Assembly: GCA_020064725.1 (NCBI GenBank)
Contig: JAGTWJ010000002.1
Span: 3,100,001 to 3,164,000 of the forward strand
Source of the DNA: Drechslerella dactyloides
Lineage: Eukaryota > Ascomycota > Orbiliomycetes > Orbiliales > Orbiliaceae
Reading direction: 5' to 3'
DNA length: 64,000 nucleotides
In this document: positions 24,443-36,977 of the stretch, one piece after another
Layout: each line of letters starts with the position of its first letter
Numbering within the stretch: the first letter of the stretch is position 1
Notes under the pieces: generated by a model
The model's database searches: none
Told to the model about the DNA's origin: nothing
Seen by the model: the letters and a program-made list of their open reading frames with translations, nothing else
Position numbers and translations under genes: made by a program

Positions 24443-24678
24443 TGTGGTCGATGCGATCCCGGACACATGGGTGAAGGTGAAGGTGAAGAATGAAGCTCGG
24501 TTGCGCTGATATGGAACGGTGGACTGATTTGGCGACTATCGAATGAACGAACACACACCGACAGCAGCCGAAACTTGCGCTTGTGCTGCCCGCCAGACAG
24601 CATTCGACGTTGACTTCAACCATCCTTCGCAGCACGACGACGACAGCTACGCACGTCTCCCTCACCGCGTCACCTACG
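24443..24678. promoter_or_regulatory. Compact bidirectional promoter, CMC2 / prefoldin 2
   Basis: Only 236 bp separate the two divergent start codons, so the genes must share most promoter sequence and both 5' UTRs. No clear TATA box is visible. Confidence 0.6.
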
Positions 24679-25301
24679 ATGTCGTCGTCAACGCCGTCAC
24701 CGTCGGCGCAGCGGAAGCAGCAAGGTACGGTTACCTTTCCCCTCGCTCGAACATCGACACTCGCGAGCTGTGGCGCGTAGTGGGGCCGGTTTCTATAAGT
24801 GCTAACCTGGCTACTTTGCACAGAGCTGCAGAACACCTACTCCAACTACAAGAGCACTATGCAGCAACTCGCCCAGAGAATCGGAGAAGTGGAGCAGGAC
24901 GTTGAAGAACACAAGTACGCCGTCGCCCGATCCAATCCATACATCACACACCCAAGCGGCCGGTCTTCGATCCGGGCGGTACAGCACGAGGCTAATGCTT
25001 TGCAGACTGGTGATAGACTCGCTCAAGCCGGTATCAGAGGATAGACGGTGCTTCCGGATGATAAATGGCGTCCTCACGGAGCGGAAAGCAGGGGAGGTGC
25101 TGCCCGCGCTGACGACGAATGTGGACGGACTGAAGAAGGTGCTCGACGGGCTGGTGAAGGAGTACAAGCGCGTGCAGGACGAAATGGACGCCTGGAAGGT
25201 ATGCTCTCTTCCCATTGTTGTATGGCGAGGATGATGGAGTGCTGACGGTGCATACGGGGTGGTGGCAGGCGAAGAATAACGTGCAGGTTGTCTCGCAGTG
25301 A
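24679..25301 (+). CDS. GIM4: Prefoldin subunit 2
   Basis: Beta-type subunit of the hexameric prefoldin (GimC) chaperone, which hands unfolded actin and tubulin to the TRiC chaperonin. Four exons (24679-24724, 24824-24914, 25006-25198, 25269-25301) give 120 aa. The N-terminal helix (ELQNTYSNYKSTMQQLAQRIGEV) and the C-terminal helix (LTTNVDGLKKVLDGLVKEYKRVQ) form the coiled coil. Between them sit the LVIDSLKPVSEDRRCFRMINGVLTER strands typical of prefoldin 2. The last exon adds AKNNVQVVSQ, a usual C-terminus for this subunit. The start is the ATG just before MSSSTPSPS, a short disordered leader. The length agrees with the family. Confidence 0.93.
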
Positions 25302-26387
25302 GGTGTCGGTGTATACGGATCTGAGTATTTCAAGACTGTGTAGCAGGAGTATAGCATATACCGATACCCATCTGTTTGCAGAAAAGCATCCTTCGATTTC
25401 ATGGAATACTTTGCTGTTCATAAGCTACGCGACCCTCGATGTCGAATCTCGAGACCTTCTTTGGACTTTGATAGCTCAAGCCTCGAGATCATGCAGTCGT
25501 TGAAGTGTAGAGTACGACGTCAAACCAAGTTCCATCTTCCATCCAAATCCCCGTGGATCATTAAACTGCCTGGTGGATGTTACTTCCAGGTGGTCTACGA
25601 CGTATTCATTGCGATTTCGACCAAGCTACTACAACTGCCATCAATTCGATACCGCTGCGGCGCGAGTATTACAATTCGCAATGACAAAGCAATAGTATAT
25701 CAAACTGGAACTTAATCAATCAATCGGTCATAGACTACCGAGTCGACCAGCCGGAAACGCTCCCCATGCCGACCTACATAACCGTACACATTCATCCATG
25801 CAGAAAGATGCACGATGAGCGTGAGGACTGTACTTGCGTCTCCTTTTGTCACGAAACAATCATCTGCATGCACGTCGATTCGATTGACATCTATGCTTAT
25901 CTGAGTCAAGAAAGAAGCTAATCGATACCAGATAGTGCAATGGACATCTCATCACGCGCAGAAGATGACGTAGATGGCGATAGGCCGACGAGGACATCCG
26001 GGAGACAAGTAGGAGGTCTAGATCACGCGGGCGACAACTCACTCACACCGCCTTTTTCGAGGTTTTCTTCCAAGAGTATTTCATTTCGTAGCTGGCCGGA
26101 CGTAAGCTAGCAAGTTCGCCTGAAAAGTACAGCGCTGCTACTCGCATATTGGGCAGAAATGCCGACATGCACTGACAATCAGGCTACTCGGATTCGCCTG
26201 GAGAAATTCGTCGGTAGCCACGGATAAATTTGAGGCTGTGGCTCGCGTCGTCCGAACGAGGGAGTGAAGTGTACACGTCCGCTGCTCGCCTGACGGATCG
26301 ATACGCACACGGTAATGCTGCATGCTGATACTTTGTGCGTGTAGATTGATCCACTTAGAGGCCGAGGAAAAAGAAACCGAAGAAACG

Positions 26388-26428
26388 AAAAAAAAAAAAA
26401 AAAAGGAAAAGGAAAAGGAAAAGAGAGG
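26388..26428. repeat. A-rich / GGAAAA low-complexity tract
   Basis: A run of adenines is followed by several GGAAAA units, giving a purine-rich strand of about 40 bp. Confidence 0.8.
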
Positions 26429-29400
26429 AGAGGAAGCGGGATACAGCCACAGGCCAGCTGTCCCGAGCGAACGGTCATAGGCCGCCCCGACGACGTCGAC
26501 AGGCAGGCCCGGCAGGGTGCCAACTCATCAAGGCGACCACTCAGCGCGCACTTGGCGAAACCCGCATCCACCTTGAATCCCCAGGTTGGTAAGTACCAGC
26601 TTGCCTCCACGCTCAAGCTCCAGTCTTCTAGACCGAGCCGATGGCAACAGAAACGGAAAAGAAGAAATTTTCAAGGCCGGGTGGTGTGCGGTCCCGGTCA
26701 GGCGGGTATTGGATGGGAATCTTCCCATCTGCCTCCACACTGCAATGGACGACTAATACGAACTTTGCTATTATATGGCTGTATTAGTCTGCGCCGGCCA
26801 GTTGGATGGATGGATGGGGTCGGTGTTTCCCCAGCCAGATGATGGAAACCAAACATCCAGTGCACGGCACCCCCCGTGCCTGGTGTCTTGAGTGTCTCAA
26901 CCGTGAAGCCGTCGGGGCCTCTTGGAGAGATTTGATTTGCCGTCGGTGGAAAGAGGGCGAGACGGTGGTTCTCGTCGCAAGTTAGCTTGCCGGAATGACG
27001 CACGGGATTGAAAACACCTTATTTCAACCTCCTGCGGCGTTTTGTATGTTCTATATGAGGAGGAAGCAGGTATGCATCCCGGCCTGGCTGAAGCCCCAGT
27101 TGGGAGTCTGCATGGAAGATCGCGGGATGATGGCTAGCAGGGCGCCTGGGCAGCCTCGAGATGGTCGACAGGCTGTCCGGCCTGGTCTGCCATTATCGAT
27201 CGCTAGCGTAATTTAGACGCTCTGGCAATTGACAGGTCCCGGAGCTAGCTGACGTTGAGACAGCGCTCCGTCCTGCGAATATCTCCGGGAACCGCTACGG
27301 CCGTCGTCCGCGATGCGATCGCGAGATGAAACGACGATTGCCTGGCAATCTTATGGTATGTAGGAGGCAAACATCTCAACAGCTTGACGGTCGAAATAAC
27401 TATCAGGATCAGGATTTCGCGAATGAGTGAGTGATGAATGATGACAAGTGCAATCCGAGGCGGCGCTCGGGCGTCCCGTGCGTGCATGTATGCGTGAACC
27501 TTTGAGAGTCGCGTGCATTTGGCAGTTCCTTTGATATATCCCTCTGGGCATCTGAGAGTGCGTCCTCCTTGCATGTGCATGCAGCGGCGGTGGTGGCCAG
27601 GTGATAGATTCGAGTTTTTTTGCTCGCGAGATGCATTGACACCGGCGATACAATCGCGATGGAGTAGCAATAGTAACATTAGCAGTCAGTAGAGCTCATC
27701 TGGAGATGCAATGTGTGTACCCGTCAGCGGAACGGCCGCTGCGCAGGTACAAACACGGACGTCCGTTAGATTACATGTTCCGGAAAATTAGCGGTAGTGT
27801 GCAATGTACGCACCGAGATCGCGCGGCCGGCTGGACGAGCTCGATTGGAGGTTTGAGTTTCCCGGCCACCGCCAATTTGAGCAATCGAAATTTTTGGCCT
27901 GCGCAAAAAGGGCGCAGCCGGCAGAAACTCGCCACGCCATTCGCCCAACCTCGACCAATCTTCTTCCTCCCTCACATTTTTCGACCAATCCCGACCTTCG
28001 GTTTCTCCCTTCAGCGCCCCTTCCAACGAGCTAAAATAGATTGGGACTCCGAAGAGAGCGGCAGAGCCCGCAAGAAGCAGCACCAGCAGAAGCAGAACCA
28101 GCTGCAGAACGAACCAGCTTGCCGGCCACTCGACGGGGCAGCTCTGGCCGTCAAGATCTCGGTACCGGACCCAGCAGATTTCCTGGCCCAGCGAGCAGCC
28201 CATCGCGCTGGCTCTGGCCATATCATATCATCCCTACCGTTATTGTTATTGTCACCGCTATTGCTATTACTTTGTCGTTTTATTTATCGTTCGGCTGGAA
28301 GGGACCATGCTAATGCAATATCATCCGCTCTGGTGGTGGACCTTACCTCAGCAGCGGGCAGCAGCAAGCAATCAGCCAATTCGCTTCTCGATCTCGTAAA
28401 GCTCCGTTTTCCAGCACGGATACTCAACGCCCGAATTCTCCTCCCGCGCGCCAGTCTTCTGCATATGCACTGTTTCGCGTCTTTCTCTCACTCCGCAACA
28501 GCTGTTCTGCTCTCTTGTTTCTTCATTAGAGATTAAACTCGCACAAGACCCTCGCGCCTGAACCCGACAGATAGCGATACACAGCACTCCGTTCCGATAC
28601 TGCTGCGCCGACAATTCGGGGCCACTCATTCTTCTCCTTCTGTCCCACCGTTTCATTCCACGGCACACGGAAACACAGGCAGCACCGTTCCCGCGTTCCA
28701 ACCAGAGGCTGTCGTTACCCGAGCCAGCCGCTTAAAGTTGACCGCGTGCACGAACGTTTGCTCCGAGCGGACCCGACCCCAGAAGACTGGAAACGCAGCT
28801 TGTTGACGTCGAATCGGCCCTGAAGCTCAAAGGGGAATTGCGGCTCGATAATAGGAAAGGGAAGACGGAACCCGCAGTTCGTTGATATCTGGAAACCTAT
28901 CGGGTGCCTTGTCGACAGCCATAGGCTACAGACCACCCCGGAAGCATTGGCTGGGGCTCTAGTATAAGGTTAGTCGCGAATTTGTTTCTTCGATTGTTCA
29001 CTCTGGAATGCATGCATGCATTTCTGCTTCCTGCCCTTGTCTCTGCATACCTTGTGGTCCCTCCAGCCAGTCCCCTCGAGCCGCCGAAGCACAAGTCCAA
29101 GACATCGCCGCTGGAGCAGGCGTCTCGCATTGAGACCGCCAACACAACGGCCTGGCATGCGAGACCGTCGCCGTTGTGCACATTCAAGACACAGCTGCAG
29201 CCACAAGCACATCCGAGGGCCTCAGCACGACTGCGCGCAGGCATTGTCTCGAGACTACATTGCCTCCTATTCCCTTCAGCTGGAGCGCTGTTCTTTTGCT
29301 ACGTTTCATTTTCTCTGCCGGCCCAACTGCGCCTGAGCTTTGTGTTGCTCCGGGACTGTGCAGTCGGTCCGCCAACCGAAGCCAGCAAAACAGGTCCAAC

Positions 29401-29505
29401 GGACAGCTCTCGCCAGCTGTGGCATGGTCCGACGGTGGAGCTGCGAGCCCGCAAGATTTTTTCCCACTGAACCCGGGATTGATGCGTGCTCGGGTCCGAC
29501 ACCGC

Positions 29506-29544
29506 TCCTGCTGCTGCTGCTGCTGCTCCTGCTGCTGCTCCTGC
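29506..29544. repeat. CTG trinucleotide repeat
   Basis: CTG/CTC units over about 39 bp, with two CTC interruptions, within the gene-free region. Confidence 0.85.
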
Positions 29545-30609
29545 AGGCAGCCTACTTGCTTCGCCTTCCTACACGCTGTTTTGCGTCACGTCGGCTGCGG
29601 GCTGGCTGGCTGTCAGGTGTAGCCCCATGCTGGAGCAGCTGGAGACTCACCCGGGCGCGCTGGAGCTGCATGAGCTCTACCCTGCCGATGGAGCACAGGC
29701 GACGTGGGTCTTGGTCCATTATGCATAAACACATCCACTAAAATATGCAACATTTCGTTGTCCGTCCCCATTTAAGCATCTGCCCATGATGAAAATTTTC
29801 GCACCTGTCGTCGTCGAAGAACAGACGGTACATGGACGTGCAAGTGCCTGCGTCAACTCCCTTGCAAAAACCCCAAGTTCTCCAGCAGCTGATTTGCTTT
29901 TCTCTTCTAAACCCGGCTAGGGGAACAAGCTTACATCTTTTTTCTTCTTTCTTGGGGTTCTTCTGACGTAGAAGCCGGAACAGGGAACCACTCGTATCGC
30001 TGTAGGTTTTCCTTTTGCACAATACCCACAGTCTCTTGAACCCGACTCCCGGGGAAGCACCAGGAATGCCTGCTGCTGTTGCGCGCGACAGCCCGGCAGC
30101 CACGATTGCTGCTGTTAACTACCGGCCAATTCATCATTCGAGAAAGGCATTGTTCTTCGAGATAAACTGTGCTGTTGCTTCGTTCATTTCGGGCGATATG
30201 GTACGATATTATTTGTTTTAGATCAACGACTGATATTGGCCAATGGATAGCCTTGGGAAAACATTATAGGCCCACCTCTCGGCGAACAACATTAGAGAGA
30301 GTACTCGCGGCTGCTACTGGTCGCATTTGTACTACTAGCTACCAGCTTTCCTCCCTCCCTCCCTTCCCGTAAGTACAGCTGATCTTGCGCTATTGAATAC
30401 ACACATCCATGCTTGGCTCCCGGGGGCGTTTAGCACCACCGACATTCGCTCCCCCTCCTCGTCCTCGAGAAGGCTAGAGTGCCGTTGTTGTTGTCCCTTC
30501 GGATGCTCAGTCACCAAGAGCCCAAGTTTTCTCCACATATCGCTAGTCGTCTTTCTCTTTTGAACATCTCCTTCTTTCATCCTGCATCCCCCCTCCCCAC
30601 GTAGAAGGC

Positions 30610-30631
30610 ACATACATACATACATACACAC
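30610..30631. repeat. CATA tetranucleotide repeat
   Basis: About five CATA units, 470 bp upstream of the HAP3 start. Confidence 0.85.
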
Positions 30632-31095
30632 AAACCTACATACGCCAGCCCAGGATACGTTAGCCTTGCAGCCGCATGTGCAGCTTTCACGCATATTACG
30701 CATCATCAAGAACCCTCCCTTGCGCATAAACCCCCATACCTTACACGACATTAGACCTGCATACCTCCCGTGTCCTATCGGTGTGCTGGTGATCTTCGCT
30801 TCGAAGTCTGCCCGGGGTTCCTCTGCACCGCCAGCAACGCGAGGTGTCTCCAGGGTGGGATTAAGCTTTGCGTCTACCTGCTTCCTTTTTGCCAGTTGCC
30901 TCGATATCTTGGGCGGTCAGAAGGCCCTATAGCAGTCTACAAGGCATTATAGCTGACACGTCATAGTTCAGGCTATTTTCTGACAGCAATCCCACGGGTC
31001 GGAAAATAGAGTGAGGCGAAAGAGAACGGAGCAGAGCCGATCTGTGTGTCCTCGTGCGGAAGCAGAGCCTTGGTTATTTAGCCAAATCTATAAGC

Positions 31096-32400
31096 ATGAG
31101 TGCCTCCCCGACAAAGGCTGAGGGGCCTCATGAAGAGGATGTCCAGTCCCCAGACAACGAAGAGAAAGACACCGATCAACAAAACATGTACGAATTCGAG
31201 GTAAAGGAACAAGACCGATGGTTGCCCATCGCCAACGGTAAGTCTGAAACTGATACGCTACAGTGTCTATAGACGCTACCCCCTCAGCCCCCCCTTGCCG
31301 CTAGCGTTTATCTCCATCCGATGTCTCGATATACTTCTGTGTATCTCGACGGGAATGGCTGCAAGTCCCCTCTAGTCACCGCAACCACCCCCTTTTATTT
31401 TCACATATTATTCGGAAAGAAAACCTGCATTCGATTCACGCCCGAGCGAGCCTATGTATGATACGCTCGGGTCCATGATGCGGTTTATGATTGGCTTTGA
31501 GGCGGCAAATCCCCGTTCGACGCTATGAATCCATGCCAACATGACGCCTATTGGACGGGTATTTTTCGTTTTCATGCAGCAGTCCGCCACCCCGCTTGAG
31601 TGATTATTTTCTCTCGCTGTTTCTTTCATTCTGTCAGATTTTTGGTCGTCCCGGCCGTCATCTACGATGGGGCGGCTTCTCGGTTTCTTACGACTTGATC
31701 GATATCAAGATCTCCCCCCTGCTAACGCGATGGCTTCCGACGTGCAGTTGCCCGGATCATGAAAACAGCGCTTCCGGACAATGCAAAGATAGCGAAAGAG
31801 GCGAAGGAATGCATGCAAGAATGTGTGAGCGAGTTCATCTCGTTCATCACGAGCGAAGGTAAGCCGTAGACCGGTCGTGTAGTAGCACCCTTCGATGCGG
31901 GACGACTGTCCATGCGTAGAGTAGGTAAGCTAACGGCCGGCCTTTCTCATGACCGTCTCAGCCTCCGAGAAGTGTCAACAGGAAAAGCGAAAGACTGTGA
32001 ACGGGGAAGACATTTTGTTCGCGATGACTTCTCTTGGCTTCGAGAACTATGCAGAGGCTTTGAAGATCTATCTTGCAAAGTACCGAGAAGTAAGTATCCT
32101 CGCCCTCTCCCATGCATCTTGATGGATAAACCGTCGACGATGAAGATGAACGTCGACGCGTCCAAGTGTTCGAGGGATGACTAACCACCGCAGACTCTCT
32201 CGAGAGGAGGGGACACCCGGAGCGCTCCGTCTGGATCAGCAGCAGCAGCAGGTTCGTCATCAGCCTAGGAGGATAAGGAAGAAGCTTCTCTCTCGCAACG
32301 TCCACGCTAAGACGAACTGTCGACAACTAAAGGCCAGGGCACGTATCCCGACGCTTACGGCCACATAGGAAATGGAGTCAGCGGTGCCGAAGGCTATTAA
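31096..32400 (+). CDS. HAP3: CCAAT-binding factor subunit HAP3/HapC (NF-YB)
   Basis: Histone-fold subunit that pairs with the NF-YC subunit (HAP5/HapE) and, with HAP2/HapB, binds CCAAT boxes; in filamentous fungi it also works with HapX in iron regulation. Preferred exons: 31096-31237, 31748-31858, 31962-32089, 32194-32251, 32333-32400, giving 168 aa. The NF-YB core spans about residues 38-127: EQDRWLPIANVARIMK, LPDNAKIAKEAKECMQECV, EFISFITSEASEKCQQEKRK, TVNGEDILFAM, LGFENYAEALKIYLAKYRE. The start at MSASPTK resembles known HapC proteins; an in-frame ATG at 31054 would add 14 residues. The last intron (32252-32332) is less certain. With it the protein ends GQGTYPDAYGHIGNGVSGAEGY; without it translation stops at 32266-32268 after AGSSSA. 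The first intron, 510 nt, is the longest in the window. Confidence 0.93.
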
Positions 32401-34882
32401 GTTATTATTACCGACCACAATTCGCAGTGTTAGAATCGCCATCATCCCCTGACTCGACTCCGTTCCTCGCCTTCAGCTTCCGACGAGGAATCGGCTGAAA
32501 AAAGATCGCGAAAAACCAGTTTCAATCTTCCATAAAGCGATCGAGTCAAGGGTTACTTCCTTACTTATCCTGTTTTCATATTTTTTGTTTATCTTTTGAT
32601 TTGCTAGATTCTACTGAGTGTGCAGCCATGTAACAGTACGCCTTCCCTTCTTCTCTCTATATCCGCATCTATCTCTATCTCTCTTCTATTCCCGCAGCAC
32701 TTCCGCCCGGCTACGATTTCCTTCACCCACATTTCCTCGTCATCCTCTCTGGTGCGACAATAACAATATCGTCTTGCGTGCTCGACAACCATCTGGAAAG
32801 GGAAAACGAACAAAAAAAGAAATAAACCCCGCTCGGGATTGATTTTTAGCGGGATGCGCTGCGTGGTTCGAAAACAGGAGCTTGGAGAGTATGGTATGGT
32901 ATGGTATGATATGGTATGGTACTGGTACTAGGTTAGGGAGGGGGGGCGTTATATATTGTTATCAATTGCAACATTCTTGTCTGCTTGATTATCTTACTTG
33001 ACCGTCTATCTCAAATCACATCGACAGCCCGAACGTTCGTCAAGCAAATGCCGGGTAGATTGGCTTGCTCGAAATACTGTTATCTCTTCCATTCTTCTGC
33101 TGTATTTCTACCATTTTTTGATTGAGTTTTATTTCGTACCTCTCCGGTCATGATCGATGGGTTTCTCCTCGATCTGCCAATTTGCAAATGGCGTACTATC
33201 TTCACGTCTCTCTTTTTTTTTCTTTTCTTCTTTTCCGTGAAATTCAGGGCTTTTGCGATATCGCACGCATGCATTTCTTTGGTTGGAGAATGCCCAAGTG
33301 TGTCCCTTTGGCCAGAGTCGATCGATTGGGCTGCCGTTCAACGCCGCCCGCTCTTGCCTGTATTTTGATTCCCACATGTGCTCCGATCTACTCATCGAAG
33401 AGAGAAACCTACCCCCGGCCCCCTCTGAAATCCCCTTTGTCGAGTTCTGATTGCTTGCTTACTTTTTGTCTTTTTTTGGAAAAATGTTCCAGTAATATTA
33501 TGGGAGGCTATCTGTTTCGAGCTTGTTCAACAACTGTCTTCAGATTTCTACTTGCTGCCGCACACGCACATTAATTGTTAACTTTAGAGCCAGTTGGTCA
33601 AGCAAGTAAGTTGGATTTGCATACTTACTTAGTATACTAGCACGAGATCGATTCACCTCTTGGTATCATGCATATACTATCTATCTGCAGGATGAAAAGG
33701 CGAGGGAAAAAATCTGGGCGAAGAACGCGAGAGAGAAGGAAAGAAAGAAAGAATTTAGATTGGTCTTTGGAAACCACGTCACAGACCCCGTCCGGTCCGT
33801 GGCCAGTTCACACTTTAAATACTCTAGCCCGCTCGGTATTCAGACTTTCCAATCGTACGTACGCGTGCCAATTAATATGATCCTTGATTATGCAGATATA
33901 CACACTATCGATATCGTGCATATGCATGACACGAATGAGAAGCCTTAAGGCTGACACGATGTCTGCATTCAATGTATTCACCAATTCGAGCTGCAGCGCT
34001 CGTCCGGTGTTAACGTTATCCGGTATACCGTGGGGGCCTTTCAGATCCGTCCAGTCGAAGCCTGCACTAATCGGAATGTCTTCCATGGCCCGGAGTACAC
34101 GTCGAGGAAAAAATTCTCGTCTCCGTGCACGGGTGCCAAAAGATAGCCTCCATGGGCGAACCTGTGCATGTGAATGTGAAAAATGCATATATGTAAAACG
34201 TCCCGTGCGTTGTGGTTGTAGAATTTCGAATTCTAGACACCAACTTTTCAGCCTCGTTGCGCCTCTCCATCTATTATTCCCAGGCTAAATAGATCTGGAT
34301 CGTGGCTACAGTCGATTTTATCGATCGATCGAGCGAATCCACATTCCTCAGTGCACGTGCTGCCTACACGTGCCAAACCCATCGATGGAACGAACCTTCG
34401 TACGCCGACGCCAAAGACACCTCCCGCCAAACCACACGCCAACACATCTCGAGCTTCAACTTCAAAGTCCAACAGTTTACAGCGCCCGGCATACACACAA
34501 TCGATGCATTCACCATGTGCAGAACCCAAAACTCCATTCGCTCCTCGGTATCTAATTTGGATCCGGTCTTTCTGTCGTATAACGCCAAATATGCCCCAAC
34601 AAGCCGCTCAGAAGGAAACGCCCAACCAAAGAAATCAAAAGAAAAGAACAAGCAGTCGTTCTCAAAAACCATCGATGCATGCTGACATCCATAATGCATG
34701 CTTGCAGCTTCATCTACCTATCCCCTTCCATGACCGTATAAACGCCCTAGTGGAAATACAAAACCATGATCATAAAGAAAAGACAACTGGAGACGACCAA
34801 ACCCAAATTCGCTCCCCCTTTTCATACCCCCTTGAATCGCGAACTAACCAGCTAGGATAGAATCGCCGACCGCCAACACCGT
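32401..34882. other. Convergent intergenic region, HAP3 / hypothetical protein
   Basis: 2.5 kb with a TATGG pentamer repeat, poly-T tracts and several short open frames without recognisable motifs. No gene supported. Confidence 0.5.
32889..32920. repeat. TATGG pentanucleotide microsatellite
   Basis: Six TATGG units, one changed to TATGA, in the 3' flank of HAP3. The unit is related to the ATATG tract in KAP120. Confidence 0.9.
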
Positions 34883-36318
34883 CTAGCTCCGACTGGAATC
34901 CGTACCGTCGTTCCAATTCGGATCGGCTCCTCCAGCACCGCCAACGCTGCTCCCGGTCGGACCACGCGGGGACAGTCGTCGTCGCTGCCTAGGATCGGAC
35001 GTCGCAGCCCCATCACCACCGCGGCGACGACGGGTACCGAAAATTCTGCCACCACCGCCGTTTCCCTGACCGAACACATTCGAAAGAGGCGGCCTACCCC
35101 GCCGGATCCTGTTCGCGGTGCGCGCTACCCAAGTCCCGAAACGTCGTAGAGACCGTCGGAAACTCCCATCGGCGTTACAGTCGCTGCAGAACCCGGGAAT
35201 CATCATGGACCCGTTATACGCACACCTCTCCGGGTCCGCCTCCCCACACTCGATCGCGTGTTCGGATTCATGGCCGCAGTTCGCGTAGCTTATGCCGTGT
35301 GTGTGCGCGGTGACCGATGGGCTGTCAGTGAACGTGCGGGGAACGTCAACATAGCCGGGCTCCATGTGAGGGACCTCGCCGGCGCCGGTTGGGGTGTGAC
35401 CGTTGCTGTACGGCTCGATTCCAAGATGGTTTCGAAGAGGTTCCATCGGTGGTGGGCGTGAGCTGGTCTCTGGGAGGGCTGGAGCAGGGGTGATCGCGTC
35501 GGGATCCTCGTCGAGTGGAGCGGGAGTGATCGCATCGGGGTCTGCGTCTTCGCTGGGTCCGGTCCGATTAGCTGTGGACACCATTACAGGAGGCACCCAT
35601 GGCGAGGGTGGAGTATCAATGGGTAGGATCGCGGGTGTGTTTGGAATGACATATCCGCTGGAGCTCCTGCTACTGGTATTTGTGGTAACGCTCCTCATAG
35701 ACGCCAACGATGGATATTCCGTCGGCATCAGGGAGCCGGGAATTCTAACGTTGAGGTCTTCATCCAGTTGTGGGATGCTGGACTCTGCAGCGGTGATAGC
35801 AACGGGAGGACGTGTTACGACGGTGGCTGGAGTCTCGGCTGGTGTAGTGACGGGTGCCAGCGCCGTAGTGTCGGTCTCTGCAGGCGGGGTAGCAGCCCGG
35901 GACTCCGGGTCTCTTGGGCCATCGAACCAACTCGCAAGCCTCAAGAAGGCACCTGTGGCATTCAGCATGCTCGACTCAGCAGGATCTTTAGCTTCAGTCG
36001 ACGTAGCTATACGACGTTCGCGAATGCGATACACGATGGTTAGCATATGCATTGCGGGAAACCTTAGCTGCCCATCCGGGCGTCCGTACGGAATACACTC
36101 GGTCACAACTTACAAGAGCTCGCGGGGTCCGTCAGCGTTGAAGGGGGAGGAGAGACGATAAGCCTGCCTTGTGCGTCCGTATTCTTTTTGGCCGGCACAT
36201 TTGTACCGGCGGCCTGCGCGTCTTCGGTAGCCGTCCTCTCTTCTACACTGTGCAAGGCTGAAGATGTCGGATTCCCATATGGTTGTTCGTTGAACAACTG
36301 CGATTGCTTTCGCCGCAT
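34883..36318 (-). CDS. Ser/Pro/Thr-rich hypothetical protein with a Cys/His motif
   Basis: Function not recognised. Two exons on the minus strand (36114-36318, 34883-36006) join in frame across a 107-nt intron with a GTAAGT donor and TGCTAAC branch site, giving 442 aa. The start at MRRKQSQLF follows a short TATA-like ATATATATA run; a farther in-frame ATG at 36405 would add 29 residues. Residues about 75-290 are disordered, rich in Pro, Thr, Ala and Ser, and include two copies of DPDAITPAP. Toward the C-terminus is a Cys/His cluster (NCGHESEHAIECGEADPERC, then GFCSDC) that could bind a metal. An Arg-rich region follows (RRSLRRF, RIRRGR, TRRRRGGDG) and could be a nuclear signal or bind nucleic acid. 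No transmembrane segment. Confidence 0.75.
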
Positions 36319-36977
36319 CTTGCCTATATATATGCGCAGTGATCGCGCGGATCTGGAGGGTGTTAAGTTCGCGGGAGGACAACCTCGTAGTGGACACGTG
36401 GGCACGTGGGCTCGCGAGGCTGGCTGGCGGAGGATGACGTAGGTGATGGGAAGGGATCGCGGTCGATGGCGAGGAAGGAAAGCGGAGGGGAGCGCGGGAT
36501 AATGGTAGGTCTGCCTATTATGGGGGAATTCATGGTATAAGAGCGCCCCAAGTATTTATGGAAACGTACACACAGATACAACTATCAACCAGCTTCATCT
36601 TGCATGTCGATTGTGAATTGCAGACCTGCATGCTGATATCGATCGGACGTGCGGACGAGATGTGCAAGGAGAGGCAATCGATCGATCACACATTTTGTAT
36701 AAAGCAGAGGCGAGCAAAGGTACATTGCCGCGAACAGATAACCAAAACTATCCAACATTGCATTTCCAGCCCAAAATATTACACCGCAAAGATGGAGTAT
36801 ATATAAGAAAAACAATCACTGCAAGAGAATTCAAACGACTGACATTGCCGATACGAATCGAACACTAAGCGCACCGAAAAGGAAACATCATGCTTTGTTG
36901 TTGCAAGCTCAAAAATGCAACAAGAGACGCCATAGCCCGCTTACAATTTTGATAACGGCCGTCCCGATGCTGAATCG
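36319..36977. other. Intergenic region, hypothetical protein / metacaspase
   Basis: About 660 bp upstream of the hypothetical gene and downstream of the metacaspase stop. No gene seen. Confidence 0.5.

Larger units (their letters stand above)
25302..31095. other. 5.8-kb region without a recognisable gene upstream of HAP3
   Basis: I examined both strands. Open frames up to about 275 codons exist (for example 27706-28536 +), but they have no family motifs, no plausible introns and overlap other frames of similar length. The region contains A-rich, CTG and CATA simple repeats and several TGCATGCA palindromes. It could be a long regulatory region, non-coding transcripts or a decayed gene. Confidence 0.45.

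Noticed and set aside
27706..28536. 276-codon open frame on the plus strand
   Set aside because: Low-complexity, overlaps other frames of similar length on both strands, no family motif, and no good start context or intron pattern.
33808..34188. 126-codon minus-strand frame
   Set aside because: No recognisable domain or splice partner; probably chance.
35403..36161. 252-codon frame on the plus strand
   Set aside because: Antisense to the Ser/Pro-rich hypothetical gene; the minus-strand frame has better splicing, motif pattern and start.
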